DNA from: Chlorops oryzae
Taxonomy: Eukaryota > Arthropoda > Insecta > Diptera > Chloropidae
Direction of reading: 5' to 3'
NCBI GenBank assembly: GCA_020466095.1
Contig: CM035806.1
Coordinates: 16,074,724-16,138,723, forward strand
DNA length: 64,000 nt
The notes under the pieces are model-generated. The model made no database searches. It had not been told where the DNA came from and saw nothing but the letters and a program-made list of their open reading frames with translations. Every line of letters starts with the position of its first letter. Positions within the stretch are counted from its first letter, which is position 1. Both the position numbers and the translations under genes were made by a program. Shown one piece after another: positions 47,226 to 57,736 of this stretch.

Positions 47226-48359
47226 ATTTTTTTTTTTTTTTGGCACAAGGTCCATCGAACTGAATTAAATCGTGCTTTTTGAATATCCTGAACTTTATCC
47301 TTTTGTTTAAGGGTTTTCTATGGCGGAAGGTCGTTGGCAAATCATAGTAGGTATTACGAGCAAAGTTATGGTAGGACTTTAAATTTTGCAACATCATTTT
47401 CCGCCACTTTATAAATACCTTCCTCAATCCAAGATAAGAGATGGAAAATATGGAAAAAAAGTAAATAAAAGAAAATGTATAAAAATCAAATACATAATTT
47501 GAAAAGTTCCCAGCATCACTTGGGAAGTGGCATTTATTTTCAACATTGTATTCGTAATGCTTGAACGTGCAAGCATAGGCCGGTCAATGATAATTTGTCA
47601 AAGCCTCTTAACAAAATAAATAAAAGGCGCATAAAGTAATATGAAGGCATAATTCATGTTACATTTTGTATGTTTTTCTTTGCGGTTGTTTGTATATTTT
47701 TTTTGTTGCCCGAATGTCGGGTTCTAACTTCACACACTAGGTGAGTGTACATTGGTGTGTGCGGTTTGTGTGTAGGTATGTATCCTGCTGTAAATGAGAC
47801 CGGTCCTGGGGCTGTCATTGAAAACCAACCGGTTCTATTTGGAAGCGTGTGTGGTTGGTTGCGTGTGAGCAACCGATAGAGGTTAACCCTAGATTAGTCA
47901 CATTTCATATAAAATGGGGGTCAGTCCTATATGGACTTACCCGGGTTCGGTCCATTTTTACACCGAAACCATTTCATTACTACAGAATAGGTATACAATC
48001 TTGCAGTAATTGAGGAGATATCGCTTTCTTAGTGAGACTAGTCTCGGGACTACTCGAAGTTTTTGAATGGATTCAAAATTGATAATACAGTAGAATCTGG
48101 ATGCTGTGAACCCCGGATAGAGTGAACACCTGAGTCGTGTGAGCACATAACATTTTTTCATGCAGTAATCTGTAGTGTGAACATTCAAAAAACCCCCATA
48201 ATGTGAACAAAATTTTAATAAGTATGTATTGGAAAATGAAAAACGAACATCACAAATGGACACATAATAGAAGGAAAAACCGAAAAAATCCTATTCCTAT
48301 ATCTGTTTTTGAGTTAAATTTTGTGTTTCACACAGATTTTTCTGCTCTTTCAAATGTAC
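47226..48359. other. Spacer, no gene seen
   Basis: Includes a lone TACAGTAGAATCTGGATG terminus at 48086 resembling a pogo/Tigger left end with GTGAAC words after it; no partner end was found nearby. Confidence 0.4.
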
Positions 48360-49325
48360 ATACCTGTATGTTCATGCTTTTAGTGCCGGAAGAGCTTATT
48401 ATGAGATTAAAATTTCTTTATGCGAATCCCAAAATTCGAGTCCATTCTGTCGCCGGAGTTTTATCTGAATTTTCAATCTCTGTAGGCGTTCACCAGGGAT
48501 CAGCTCTTCATCTCCTCTCCTGTTTATACTAGTTATGGATGTTCTTTTTGCTTCCACCAATACAAACGATCTAAAAAAAAAGAAGTTCAAGACTGGCATG
48601 ATAGATTGTCTAGATTTGGAATGCGTTTGAATGTCAAGGAAAAAAAAAACCAAATATATGTACATTATGACAACAGACCTATGTGAGGAAGGAACCATCA
48701 GAATAAATAACAGTGACCTATCAAGGACTGAAAAAATTAAATACCTTGGCTCGACACTTTCTGCTGACGGGACGACTGCTCTTGAAGTTACTGAGAGAGT
48801 TGATGTTTTTTTTTTTTTAGCTAAAGCGACGTTCTACGACTGGAGCTATGTATGTGCGATAAAAACGTAAACGACCGCTTAAAATCAAAAATTTACTGCA
48901 CAGTACCTTTTTATAGTTCTGAGTGTCTACCCTTAACGAAAGTAGCAGAAAGACGATTTAGTGTTATGGAAACTAAGATACTTTTCGCTGGATATCCGGA
49001 CTGACTCGTCTGTATCATGTTCCAAACTTGGATACTTGTAGCCGTTATGGAGTTGCTCCAATTATAGGGAAAATGCGGGAAGTAAAGCTACGCTGGTATG
49101 GACACGCTCTGAGACCAAATGAGAACGTCTTGGCAAAAAAAAAAAAGGGCTACACACTAAAAATACAAGTCTGAAGGCAACGAGGACACAACAAAATAGG
49201 ACCTCAAAGCTAAAGGATGCAACCGACAGAACAAAATGGAGGAATTAGTCGCATTTTCGGACCCCGGAATAGGCCGGGACATTTAAAAATGCGAGAAGAA
49301 GAAGAAGAAAAAGAAGAAGATAAAG
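48360..49325 (+). mobile_element. Decayed RTE-type non-LTR retrotransposon, 3' part
   Basis: Frame-broken reverse-transcriptase pieces: VGVHQGSAL block at about 48480-48510, KIKYLGSTLSADG at 48730-48775, and a C-terminal region with VAPIIGKMREVKLRWYGH near 49046-49100, the usual ending of RTE elements. It finishes in GAAGAAGAAGAA-type sequence at 49294-49325. The catalytic box is not visible; the middle is deleted. Confidence 0.75.
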
Positions 49326-49663
49326 TGTTGAATCCAGATTTTCTATTACCTACTTCTATCTGCGTGACCATTGTTGGAGTAGTTCGCAACTGGTCGCATT
49401 AAGTGCAGGGTATATAAGTCAATATATGTATGTATATAAGATTGTGTGATTGTGCTTTGCTACATACATTTCATTGGCTGTGCCCTTCGTGCCCGTATGT
49501 TAATGTTTCTGTTGAACTTTTGGACTTTTATTTGAAATTTCATTGCGGTTTCACAAGGGTTTTTGCCTTTCTTTTTTGTTTTTGTTTTTGTTGTTTTTAT
49601 TTCGAAAACGTACTAATTTTTCTTTTAGATTTTCTTTTCCTCTCTCACATTCACACTCCCTCT

Positions 49664-50597
49664 CTCTCTCGCTCTCTTTATCTCTCTCGCTCTCTCCGTC
49701 GCTCTCTTTATCTCTCTCGCTCTCTCCCTCGCTCTCTTTATTTCTTTATCTCTCTCTCGCTCTCTTTATCTCTCTATCCCTCTCTATCCCTCTCTATCCC
49801 TCTCTATCCCTCTCTATCCCTCTCTATCCCTCTCTATCCCTCTCTATCTCTCTCTATCCCTCTCTATCCCTCTCTATCCCTCTCTATCCCTCTCTATCCC
49901 TCTCTATCCCTCTCTATCCCTCTCTATCCCTCTCTATCCCTCTCTATCCCTCTCTATCCCTCTCTATCTCTCTCTATCCCTCTCTATCCCTCTCTATCCC
50001 TCTCTATCCCTCTCTATCCCTCTCTATCCCTCTCTATCCCTCTCTATCCCTCTCTATCCCTCTCTATCCCTCTCTATCCCTCTCTATCCCTCTCTATCCC
50101 TCTCTATCCCTCTCTATCCTCTCTCCTCTCTATCCCTCTCTATCCCTCTCTATCCCTCTCTATCCCTCTCTATCCCTCTCTATCCCTCTCTATCCCTCTC
50201 TATCCCTCTCTATCCCTCTCTATCCCTCTCTATCCCTCTCTATCCCTCTCTATCCCTCTCTATCCTTCTCTCTCCCACTCTTCCCTCTCTTTCTCGCTCT
50301 TTCTCGCTCTTTCTCGCTCTTTCTCGCTCTTTCTCGCTCTTTCTCGCTCTTTCTCGCTCTTTCTCGCTCTTTCTCGCTCTTTCTCGCTCTTTCTCGCTCT
50401 TTCTCGCTCTTTCTCGCTCTCTCTCGCTCTTTCTCGCTCTCTCTCTCGCTCTCTCTCTCTCGCTCTCTCTCTCTCGCTCTCTCTATCCTTCTCTATCCCT
50501 CTCACTCTCTCTCTTTGTCTCTCTCTCTCTCCCTCTCTCTCTCACTCTCTCTGTCTCTCTCTCCGTCCCTCTCACTCTCTGTCTAGCTGTCTCTATC
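49664..50597. repeat. Pyrimidine-rich satellite with two adjacent 10-bp families
   Basis: About 48 units of TCTCTATCCC (49770-50265, with one disruption near 50118-50130) are followed by about 13 units of TTTCTCGCTC (50287-50420). CT-rich imperfect repeats lie on both sides. The complementary strand is GAGAGA-rich. Long frames here are artefacts of the 10-base period, which leaves all frames open. Confidence 0.95.
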
Positions 50598-50979
50598 CCT
50601 ATTGCTGTCGCAATCTATCACTGTTTCGCCTTTTTACACTTTGATATTGTTTCTGCGGCAATAAAAAATTTAATGAAAAATAAATTTAATGTGCTCATAT
50701 TTCATAAGTTTAAAGCAGCCTCTAACATATTTTGTGATGCCGTAGCTGCTAAGTTGGCAAAAAATACATAAAAACGAAAATGAAATAAAGTAGCAGAAAA
50801 GAAAAGAAAAGAAAGGAAAAAGGAACCCAAGACGTTAAGTTCAAAGACCTAATTGAATGACAAGTTCGAAGTTTCTATGAGCTTACGGCTTTGAACCTTA
50901 AAACAAAAACAACAACAACAACAAGAGTAATAACAATAACAACAAATATTCTTTTGCATAGTAAGCACGGTATCTCCGA
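50598..50979. other. Spacer, no gene seen
   Basis: Contains an AACAACAACAA run near 50906-50946. Nothing else. Confidence 0.4.
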
Positions 50980-51113
50980 TTTTATACCCGTTACACTCTG
51001 TTGCGAGGGTATATTGAATTTGTGCGTACGTGCGTAACATTCAGACCCACTCGAGATACACATAAAAAATTTATTATAAGTACATAGAGAAATGATCAGC
51101 GTCACCAGGAGAA
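50980..51113 (-). mobile_element. Short mini-me-like fragment
   Basis: TATACCCGTTACACTCTG, GCGAGGGTAT and GATCAGCGTCACCAGGAGA match, in inverted orientation, the right ends of the mini-me-like copies at 55680-56220 and 60400-60995. Confidence 0.6.
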
Positions 51114-51121
51114 AAAAATAT

Positions 51122-51307
51122 ACATATGGGCATTTCCAAAGAAGCCTCGAATTCAAGTACGCGGTAAATAGTACTTTTGCTTCTCAATACTTTCGTGCAG
51201 CTTATGCGGACTTTTATATTTTTCAAAGTTTCTATGCAGTCCCGAATGGCAATCAGCTATATACGGACGCGACAAAAAGTTTACTTTTTCTAGAAATGCC
51301 CATATGT
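51122..51307. mobile_element. Short MITE (ACATATGGGCATTTC ends)
   Basis: ACATATGGGCATTTC at 51122 and GAAATGCCCATATGT ending at 51307 bound 186 bases. No coding content; target duplication unclear. Confidence 0.6.
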
Positions 51308-51600
51308 GCTCACACGACCGAGTATTCACTCTAACCGTGGCTCACACCATCCGGACTCTACTGAATTATCAATAAATTGATATGGGAATTTTCGAATAAA
51401 TTTGGAAAAATTTTAAAACTGGGCATGGCAAAAGGGCGGTTTTCATAAGCTAAGGGCTATTTTTCAAAAGATATTCCAATAAAAGTAGCTACAGTATACT
51501 CTCTCTTTGCTCTAGTTTGGTTTTTTTTTTTTTGGATTGCTCTAGTGCAGAGGTTGTCAGGGTACGATACATACCCATAAGTGCCTATGTGTTGAAAGCT

Positions 51601-52173
51601 CCCTGTAGAAGATTGGAGTACTCCAGGGTATGGTCTAAGAGTACTCGTAAATGCCCCAGTACTACTCGCCATTAATTTCCCCCACAATGCATTCAACTGA
51701 CGATTTTAACATTGTGCTGTCATTGAAAAATCTCTACTCGCGTTTGAAGTAGTGTAGAAGTAGAGATTATGGGGCCAATCAAGTACATTTCATATGTTAC
51801 GTTACTATCAAAGGCAACGGCTCGGGCTGAAGTAGCGCATGGGTAGAGCATTTGCCGCACGCCCCGGAAGACCAAGGTTCGATTCTCGCTAAAGCGATTT
51901 TTTTTTTTTTTTTTTTTTTTTGGATTAGTTATTCAAAATTAAATATTATGAAGAATAAATGCAAATAAAAAATAAAAAAAGTTATCGAGTTATCTGACTT
52001 AAAGTTTGCTACGCTGTTACATTAACGTTGAAGCAAAACTGAACTGTAGGCGTCTCGTTTACCGTGCCACTAGTTAGTCTCTACTCTCGGTATCTATACT
52101 CGTGCACTGGTTCTTTTTCCTATACTCTAGGACTACTCGCTAGAGCCCCAATTTACCCCAATCTTCTGCAGGG
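51601..52173. mobile_element. CCCTGYAG-ended element carrying a tRNA-like module
   Basis: CCCTGTAGAAGATTGGAGT at 51601 is matched by CCCCAATCTTCTGCAGGG ending at 52173. ACTACTCG/GAGTACTC words recall the arm A/B repeats. A tRNA-like module with a poly-T tract sits in the middle. Confidence 0.65.
51830..51897 (+). ncRNA. tRNA-like module followed by a poly-T run
   Basis: TAGCGCATGGGTAGAGCA is a strong A box and GGTTCGATTC a perfect B-box core about 33 bases later, followed by a T run from 51899 to about 51921 that could end pol III transcription. The ends do not pair as an acceptor stem, so it is tRNA-derived rather than a tRNA gene. Confidence 0.6.
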
Positions 52174-52247
52174 CATGTATACGCTGTCGATGTGCAAGCT
52201 ATAAAACAGCTTATGAATGTCGCTTATGGACGTTTAATGGGCCTGAC

Positions 52248-52933
52248 CATATAGTAATATAGGGGACACTTACAACAACAACCGAATTCCGTGGTGAACT
52301 AGTGATGCTATAATTTTTTGAGTATTCACTTAATGTTGTAACTAAACATACTTGCGTTGAAATTCTTTAATGTTTTCTTTGTAATGTAAAACTTTTTATG
52401 TGTTTTATGATAGTTAATGCAATTTTGTACCTTTTTCATTCAGAAGAGCTCCAAAAATATATAGTTTATGCATTCTATTTATCATGATATGTCATAAGTA
52501 CTTGAGCCACTAGTTATGTATCGAGCAATTTTAGTTATGATATCACTGAATATTTCAATTCATCTGTTCTGTAGTGGAATTCAAACTTTTTGAGAATCGG
52601 TCATATTCGACGCATGAGTACTCTGCTTTAGCGTTCCTCAATAATATGGGCAAAATTTTATCTAATTATTTTTAATTGTATAAAAATAACATATTTTGCT
52701 GAAAAATAAAATGAGTTCTTATGAAAAACCATTGATTAACACTTATATATATCTGATTTTTAACAAAAATTTTAGTTCATGTTATAAGATTATAAAATAT
52801 TTGTTAGACCGGAACCGGAATTTTCAGGGGGCGTGCTACGTTTTTGATTTTTCTATAATGAATGCATGCACAAGGGGCCTACTTCAATTCAACACACACG
52901 TTTTTTGCCAAGTTCCATCTATAGTACTATATG
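52248..52933. mobile_element. hAT-like element, intact copy (TSD GGCCTGAC)
   Basis: CATATAGTAATATAGGGG at 52248 and CTATAGTACTATATG ending at 52933, with exact GGCCTGAC at 52240-52247 and 52934-52941. It is the uninterrupted relative of 23522-25034. No transposase frame. Confidence 0.9.
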
Positions 52934-52997
52934 GGCCTGACAATCTCTGCTCTAGTGTTTGTGTTTCACAACCCAGCAAGCCAGATACGCGTATTAA

Positions 52998-53524
52998 CCC
53001 AGCGGGAAATGTCACCCTGACATCACCGGTGAAGTCAGGGTGACTTGTCACCCTGGCATGCGTGACAATTCATAGGACAGTGATTTCACCGGTGACATGT
53101 CCTCCTAGGAGGAGCGATGGCGAAAAAAGCATTTAAGAGAAGCACATGCTCTTTTCTCTCTCAATGTTAATTTATAGAATCCATAGCTGGTCAGTTGAAA
53201 ACTCTCTTCTTTGCCCTCTCTTTGAATATTTCGAAAATTTTTAAAAATCAATTTTTAATAATTTTTGTTCGCCTCAGCCAGGGATCGAGAACCCGCGATC
53301 TTCGGATTCAGAGTCGAGCACTCATCATCTACGCCACTTCATGCTAACGCTGAACTGACGCGAAAACCTTATTTAAATTTCAATAGCCAATGAGAGGCAA
53401 GCACATGAACAGCATCCCTCCACGATGACATGTCCTCCAAGATGTCATGCATGACAATGTCACCTATTTGTCACCGGTGACATCACTGGTGACTTTGTCA
53501 TGCAGGAGATAATTTTCCGCTGGG
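52998..53524. mobile_element. CCCAGC-ended element, type 2, with tRNA-like module (527 bp)
   Basis: CCCAGCGGGAAATGTCACC at 52998 and TTTTCCGCTGGG ending at 53524. Subterminal regions are dense with GTCACC/GGTGAC words in both orientations (GTGACATCACCGGTGA types). The flanks do not show a clean duplication. A diverged, truncated relative is at 5254-5650. Confidence 0.8.
53279..53345 (-). ncRNA. tRNA-like module inside the type 2 element
   Basis: On the minus strand: TGGCGTAGATGATGAGTG (A-box-like) and GGGTTCTCGATCCC (B box) about 33 bases apart. This is the same place as the partial module in the relative at 5593-5645, so it belongs to the element rather than being a random capture at this locus. 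Confidence 0.55.
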
Positions 53525-53769
53525 ATCTCACTCACGAAATATCGTGCTACACTCACACATGCTAATGATTTTATTCAACAGAGTGCGACAGCTGGTACAC
53601 GTACACAAGATAAACAAGTATAAATCTATATTCGCCCATTTGCGTGTGACTGAAAGAATCCGTGTATAAAACTAGTGAGTAACCTAGATTAATACGCGTA
53701 TCCGGCTTGCAGGGGTAGCATGATATTTTGTAAATGTGTGAGTGCAATCAGGTATCGTGCCTTGCTGGG

Positions 53770-54567
53770 AAGTAGCTTATAGCGGACATATTTTTCGGTC
53801 CCGTAGGTGTCCGCTTAAAAGAGAGTACACTGTATTCATTTTTGTATATCGGGTATTGTATTGAAAGGCTTGCCTGACTATAACACCCTTATTTATTTGA
53901 GTTCTTTGTTTTTGAAATTTGCGGACTGGCAAAATTGTGTTTGTGGGAAATCTCTACGAATTCCCCTTCATCCATATATTTTTATTATTTTTAATTTTTT
54001 TGTTTTTTTTCTTTCTTAAAGTTCACTCTTTTCATCGGGAACACACACACACAAAATTTATCAATATCAATATCATTCTCAACAGAAATAGGCATGTTTC
54101 CGTGCACGTCGTCCTTCCGTTTCACTGTAAGATGTTATTGGAGGTAGTGAGAAGTTGCTGTGACACTGCTTGTACACTTGTAAAATTCTTGTTGTTGGGA
54201 AATATTTTTCAAAATTCGAAGAAAAATTCTTACGTTACGAATTCGATGTAGGGAAAAATGTTTATATTGAAAATCTTTTTGCCACAATCAAAAATTTCAT
54301 AACTTTTATTACAGAAAAACAAAAAAATTCGAGGAATAAGGAAAGTTTGTATTTATTTTTGATTTTCCTTTTTGAATTCCCCTTTATGAGAGCATAAAAA
54401 TATTCTTCGAATTTTAATCTAGAAATTCGGCTTAAAACTTTAATTGCGCTCTTAAAGAAAAGTAAAGCTACGAAACGAATTTAAAATTAGGTATGTATCT
54501 CCAAAACTATGGGAGAATTTCCGTACGTTTAAAATTATCTCTTTTGATTTCTTCGATAATATTTATA
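53770..54567. other. Spacer, no gene seen
   Basis: A terminus-like TACACTGTA occurs near 53826 (Tigger-like, no partner). Frames here lack similarity. Confidence 0.35.
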
Positions 54568-54989
54568 CAGGGTGTTCCGTTTGTGAAGGTCAACCGGTCG
54601 GGAGCCGAAAGAGGAGGTCAGAACTAAAAAAAAAATCGTATGGGAGGAGAAAGGTGGTCGAAAATGCACCCCTGAGTAGTTATAGGGCCTTAAAGTTTTT
54701 AGGCAGTATTTTAGACTGCTATCAATGAAGTCGAACTTATTACTTAGATTTGATATAGATACGGATAGATGTTCATTTAGATATTTAATTTTCTCATCTT
54801 ACTTAAAAAAATTTTTTTAGACATATGGGGTACCAAATTAAAGGAAATCGATCCAGCATTTTGAATAAAATAAAAAAATAACTCCTCAGGGGTGCATTTG
54901 CGGCTCCCCCTCCCGTACGATTTTTTTTGTTAGTTCTGACCTTCTATATCAGCTTCCGACCGGTTGACCTTCACAAACGGAACACCCTG
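54568..54989. mobile_element. mariner-like MITE (CAGGGTGTTCCG ends, TA duplication)
   Basis: TA plus CAGGGTGTTCCGTTTGTG at 54566 and CACAAACGGAACACCCTG plus TA ending at 54991. Arms extend about 40 bases through GAAGGTCAACCGGTCGG. Non-coding. Confidence 0.85.
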
Positions 54990-54991
54990 TA

Positions 54992-55679
54992 CATCGTTGT
55001 TAGACACCAACTAATTATGAAGATTGGAAAAAAAATATTGTCAACGAAACGATGACAACGATGATGAAATCGTTTTGGTTGGAATAAGGTATTTTTTTTT
55101 TTTTTTAGACACGAGTATTCGATTCTCCAATTAGTTCCCCGATTCAAAGATTAATAAAATATACATATATCACAAGACAACGATAAAATCCTATCAAAGA
55201 GGTTGCCTTAGCTATCAAGCCATTAAATAATGATTCTATAGAAAATATTTTCAGAAATTATTTCGATATCTTAAATCATAAATTTAAATCGCATTTCTTA
55301 GAGGTCCTTGCCTGATGATTGTTGGCATCATGCGCCCAAAAATGATTCAGAGAACTCCGACAAAAAATATTAAGAACACAATAAAACCCCACGTTCCGTT
55401 TGGCTCTCCTTCGATTTTATATCAATTAAGTATGATTTTGAGATTGAAAATTCTATTGAAACGAAATGAAATACACTTGAAACGGTATTTAATGGAATGG
55501 GGGAAAAAAACGAGAACAATTTTAACTGGAAAATTCGATTATTGCTACGCTGGGCGGAAAATGGAAAATGGAAGGAGATCGAGAGCGATAGTGGCGAAGG
55601 TTTTGAGGTTGGTGAGGACGCAAAATCATGAAATGTGGACAGACACTAACACTGGAAGTGCCCACCCTCAATAATTCAA
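54992..55679. other. Spacer, one unexplained open frame
   Basis: A 119-codon plus-strand frame at 55315-55674 has no recognised domain, no splice context and unremarkable composition; I do not call it a gene. Confidence 0.35.
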
Positions 55680-56220
55680 TCGATGAAGAACATTTTTGGA
55701 CAGGATGTTTATGACAATAGAGGACGCATACATGCCAACTATAAAGTTCCCCATTTGAATTTCTGGTGTAAGAGACAAATTTCGAAAAAAAATCCCTTTG
55801 GCCACGCCCACTTTTGCGGTTTTTAAAAATTACATTTAGTGCCCTAAAATATGCTCACATATGAAAATTCATGCACATGTTTTTTTTTTTAATTTAGGTT
55901 TCAGAGCAACCTTTTGTGATTTTCATAACAGACCCTGGTACTGGAGGTACCCTTTAAAATGATCCGATCCGGTCCATTCCCAAAATTGTTCTAACTCATG
56001 TCCCCGTGAGCTCGCATACGAAATTCCATCAAGATAGCTCAACTCCATCGATAAGAAATCTGTATATAAACAGACGGACAGACGAAAGGCTAAATCGAAT
56101 CTCCTGGTGACGCTGATCATTTCTACAGATTTCTTATGGCCTATCTCGACTGCTTCTGGTTGCTTCTCATGTCCGAACAAACGCAATATATCATCGAGCA
56201 CTCTGTGCCGAATATAATTG
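55680..56220 (+). mobile_element. mini-me-like repeat, copy B
   Basis: Shares with 60400-60995 the phrases TACTGGAGGTACCC, CTCATGTCCCCGTGAG, AAGATAGCTCAACTCC, a short CAGACGGACAGACG tract and CCTGGTGACGCTGAT, in the same order and orientation. Confidence 0.7.
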
Positions 56221-57736
56221 CAATAAGCTATTCCGAAGGGTAAAATACAAAGCAGCAAAACGATTTACAAGGAAATTCGGAAAATTTTCTAACGAATTTT
56301 CGTATTATCTCTGAATGATGAATTTACCTCTTGATTACGAAGTATGTAATTAAAAATTGCAATTCACTTTCATTAGCGCGAAAATCGTTGAGATGAAAAG
56401 AAAAACATTCAAATCACTTGAATAAATATTCGCTGCATACTTTCGAGCACAGTTATGGCATCTTCAACGAAATGCTTGAAATAAAATTTCTCTCGTTCCG
56501 CTCGTCGTATACGTGTGTTTGTCATATTTAAGCCTATAATTTTGCATTTCTCATACGTTCGTCGTCTACTTCGAATTAAAAATTTGTCCGAATTACTTTC
56601 GCTTACAATTAAATTCAATTGAAGTTAAATTAAACATTTTTGCCGCACTGCATGCACGCTCAACTAAGCAACTTTTGTTGTAGGTACCCATTTCAAAAGA
56701 AGCTCTCAAAAAACTCAAGCTCTGCGTGCACTAAGTCATAAATAATTGTTTACAAAGCTTAAATCCTTTTCACAAGCATTCACAAAATTATATCAACAAA
56801 GCAAAACAAAAAAGTACACAACAGGATAGAACAGAATAAGCCAAAGCAAAGGAACGAAGCGCAACGCAACGCACAGTGGTTCAGCTTCATACATATCGCG
56901 GCAAAAAATACAAGGAGATGTCGTAGAGCAATGAAACTTGGCACCAAGTCTTTATTTGACATAATTAAGAAAAATATGAAGTTTCATCAAAATCGGCCAC
57001 GCCCACCGCCCACATCCCATACAAACCAAAATTTATTTTAGAACGAAGTTCTTTATGAAACGATAGCGACAGGGGACCTAGTCGAGAAAAAGTGAAAAAC
57101 CGCTATAAAATCCGCGTTACCTAAATTGAAGTTCGCAAAAAAGGGTATAATAACCTTTGCAAAAAGAAAGAAATATACATATATTTACGTAAAATGACTT
57201 CCTGATGCGGCCGAGATATTATACTTTTTTAGGCGACACTTATTTCCGACGATATCCCGAAAAAACAATTAATTATTAAATTCAGAAACTACACAGACAC
57301 ATACAAGCATAAATGCATTCAAACAAAACAAAACAAAACAATATGTGGTGCTGCCAGACTGAACGTTTTCAGAATAACTCCGATTAGTAGGTTGTTGCAA
57401 ATATATAAGGGCATTTTAGGTAGCTTATAATTTTTTTGCGCTATCAAAGTATACGTCAACTCGTACATAATTAAAACATATTTAAAATCATCGTCTGTAC
57501 TCCGGGGGCTGCGGATATAATATCGGCTTATCTAACTTAGCACTTTGAGGGCTCAACGCTGTTAAAGTAAATTGAAAGGAAGTAACGAACTCACTACTTT
57601 GAAGAAAGGAAATCAGAGTTGAAATTTCGATGACAGGTCGACAGAAATATAGGAAATGTGTGACTTAAATGCAACCCTGTGAGTCCGATTACTTGTAATA
57701 AGCGTATGCGTTCAAGTAGCGAAAGTAAGTCAAAGT
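56221..57736. other. Spacer, no gene seen
   Basis: Includes a 69-codon minus-strand frame (56409-56618) of unknown nature and repeat fragments with CACGCCCACCGCCCAC near 56998. No confident gene. Confidence 0.35.

Larger units (their letters stand above)
52972..53769. mobile_element. CCCAGC-ended element, type 3, with another element nested (TSD AA)
   Basis: CCCAGCAAGCCAGATACGCG at 52972 and CCTTGCTGGG ending at 53769, with AA on both sides. A second inverted segment, ATACGCGTAT near 53692-53701, mirrors the left subterminal ATACGCGTATTAA. The type 2 element 52998-53524 is inside it. Confidence 0.7.

Noticed and set aside
47119..47427. 102-codon minus-strand frame rich in Lys/Arg/Glu
   Set aside because: It runs through the (TTCTC)n satellite; composition is explained by the repeat.
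49430..50644. Very long open frames (up to about 400 codons) in overlapping frames
   Set aside because: They translate the 10-bp satellite, whose sequence has no stop codon in any plus frame; repetitive Ser/Leu/Tyr/Pro products are artefacts.
48086..53831. A single large Tigger-like element between TACAGTAGAATC (48086) and TACACTGTA (53826)
   Set aside because: The two ends are not inverted copies of one another beyond a few bases and unrelated elements fill the interval.
55923..56258. 111-codon minus-strand frame as a gene
   Set aside because: It is a translation of the mini-me-like repeat; the equivalent region at 60742-61173 gives a similar fortuitous frame.
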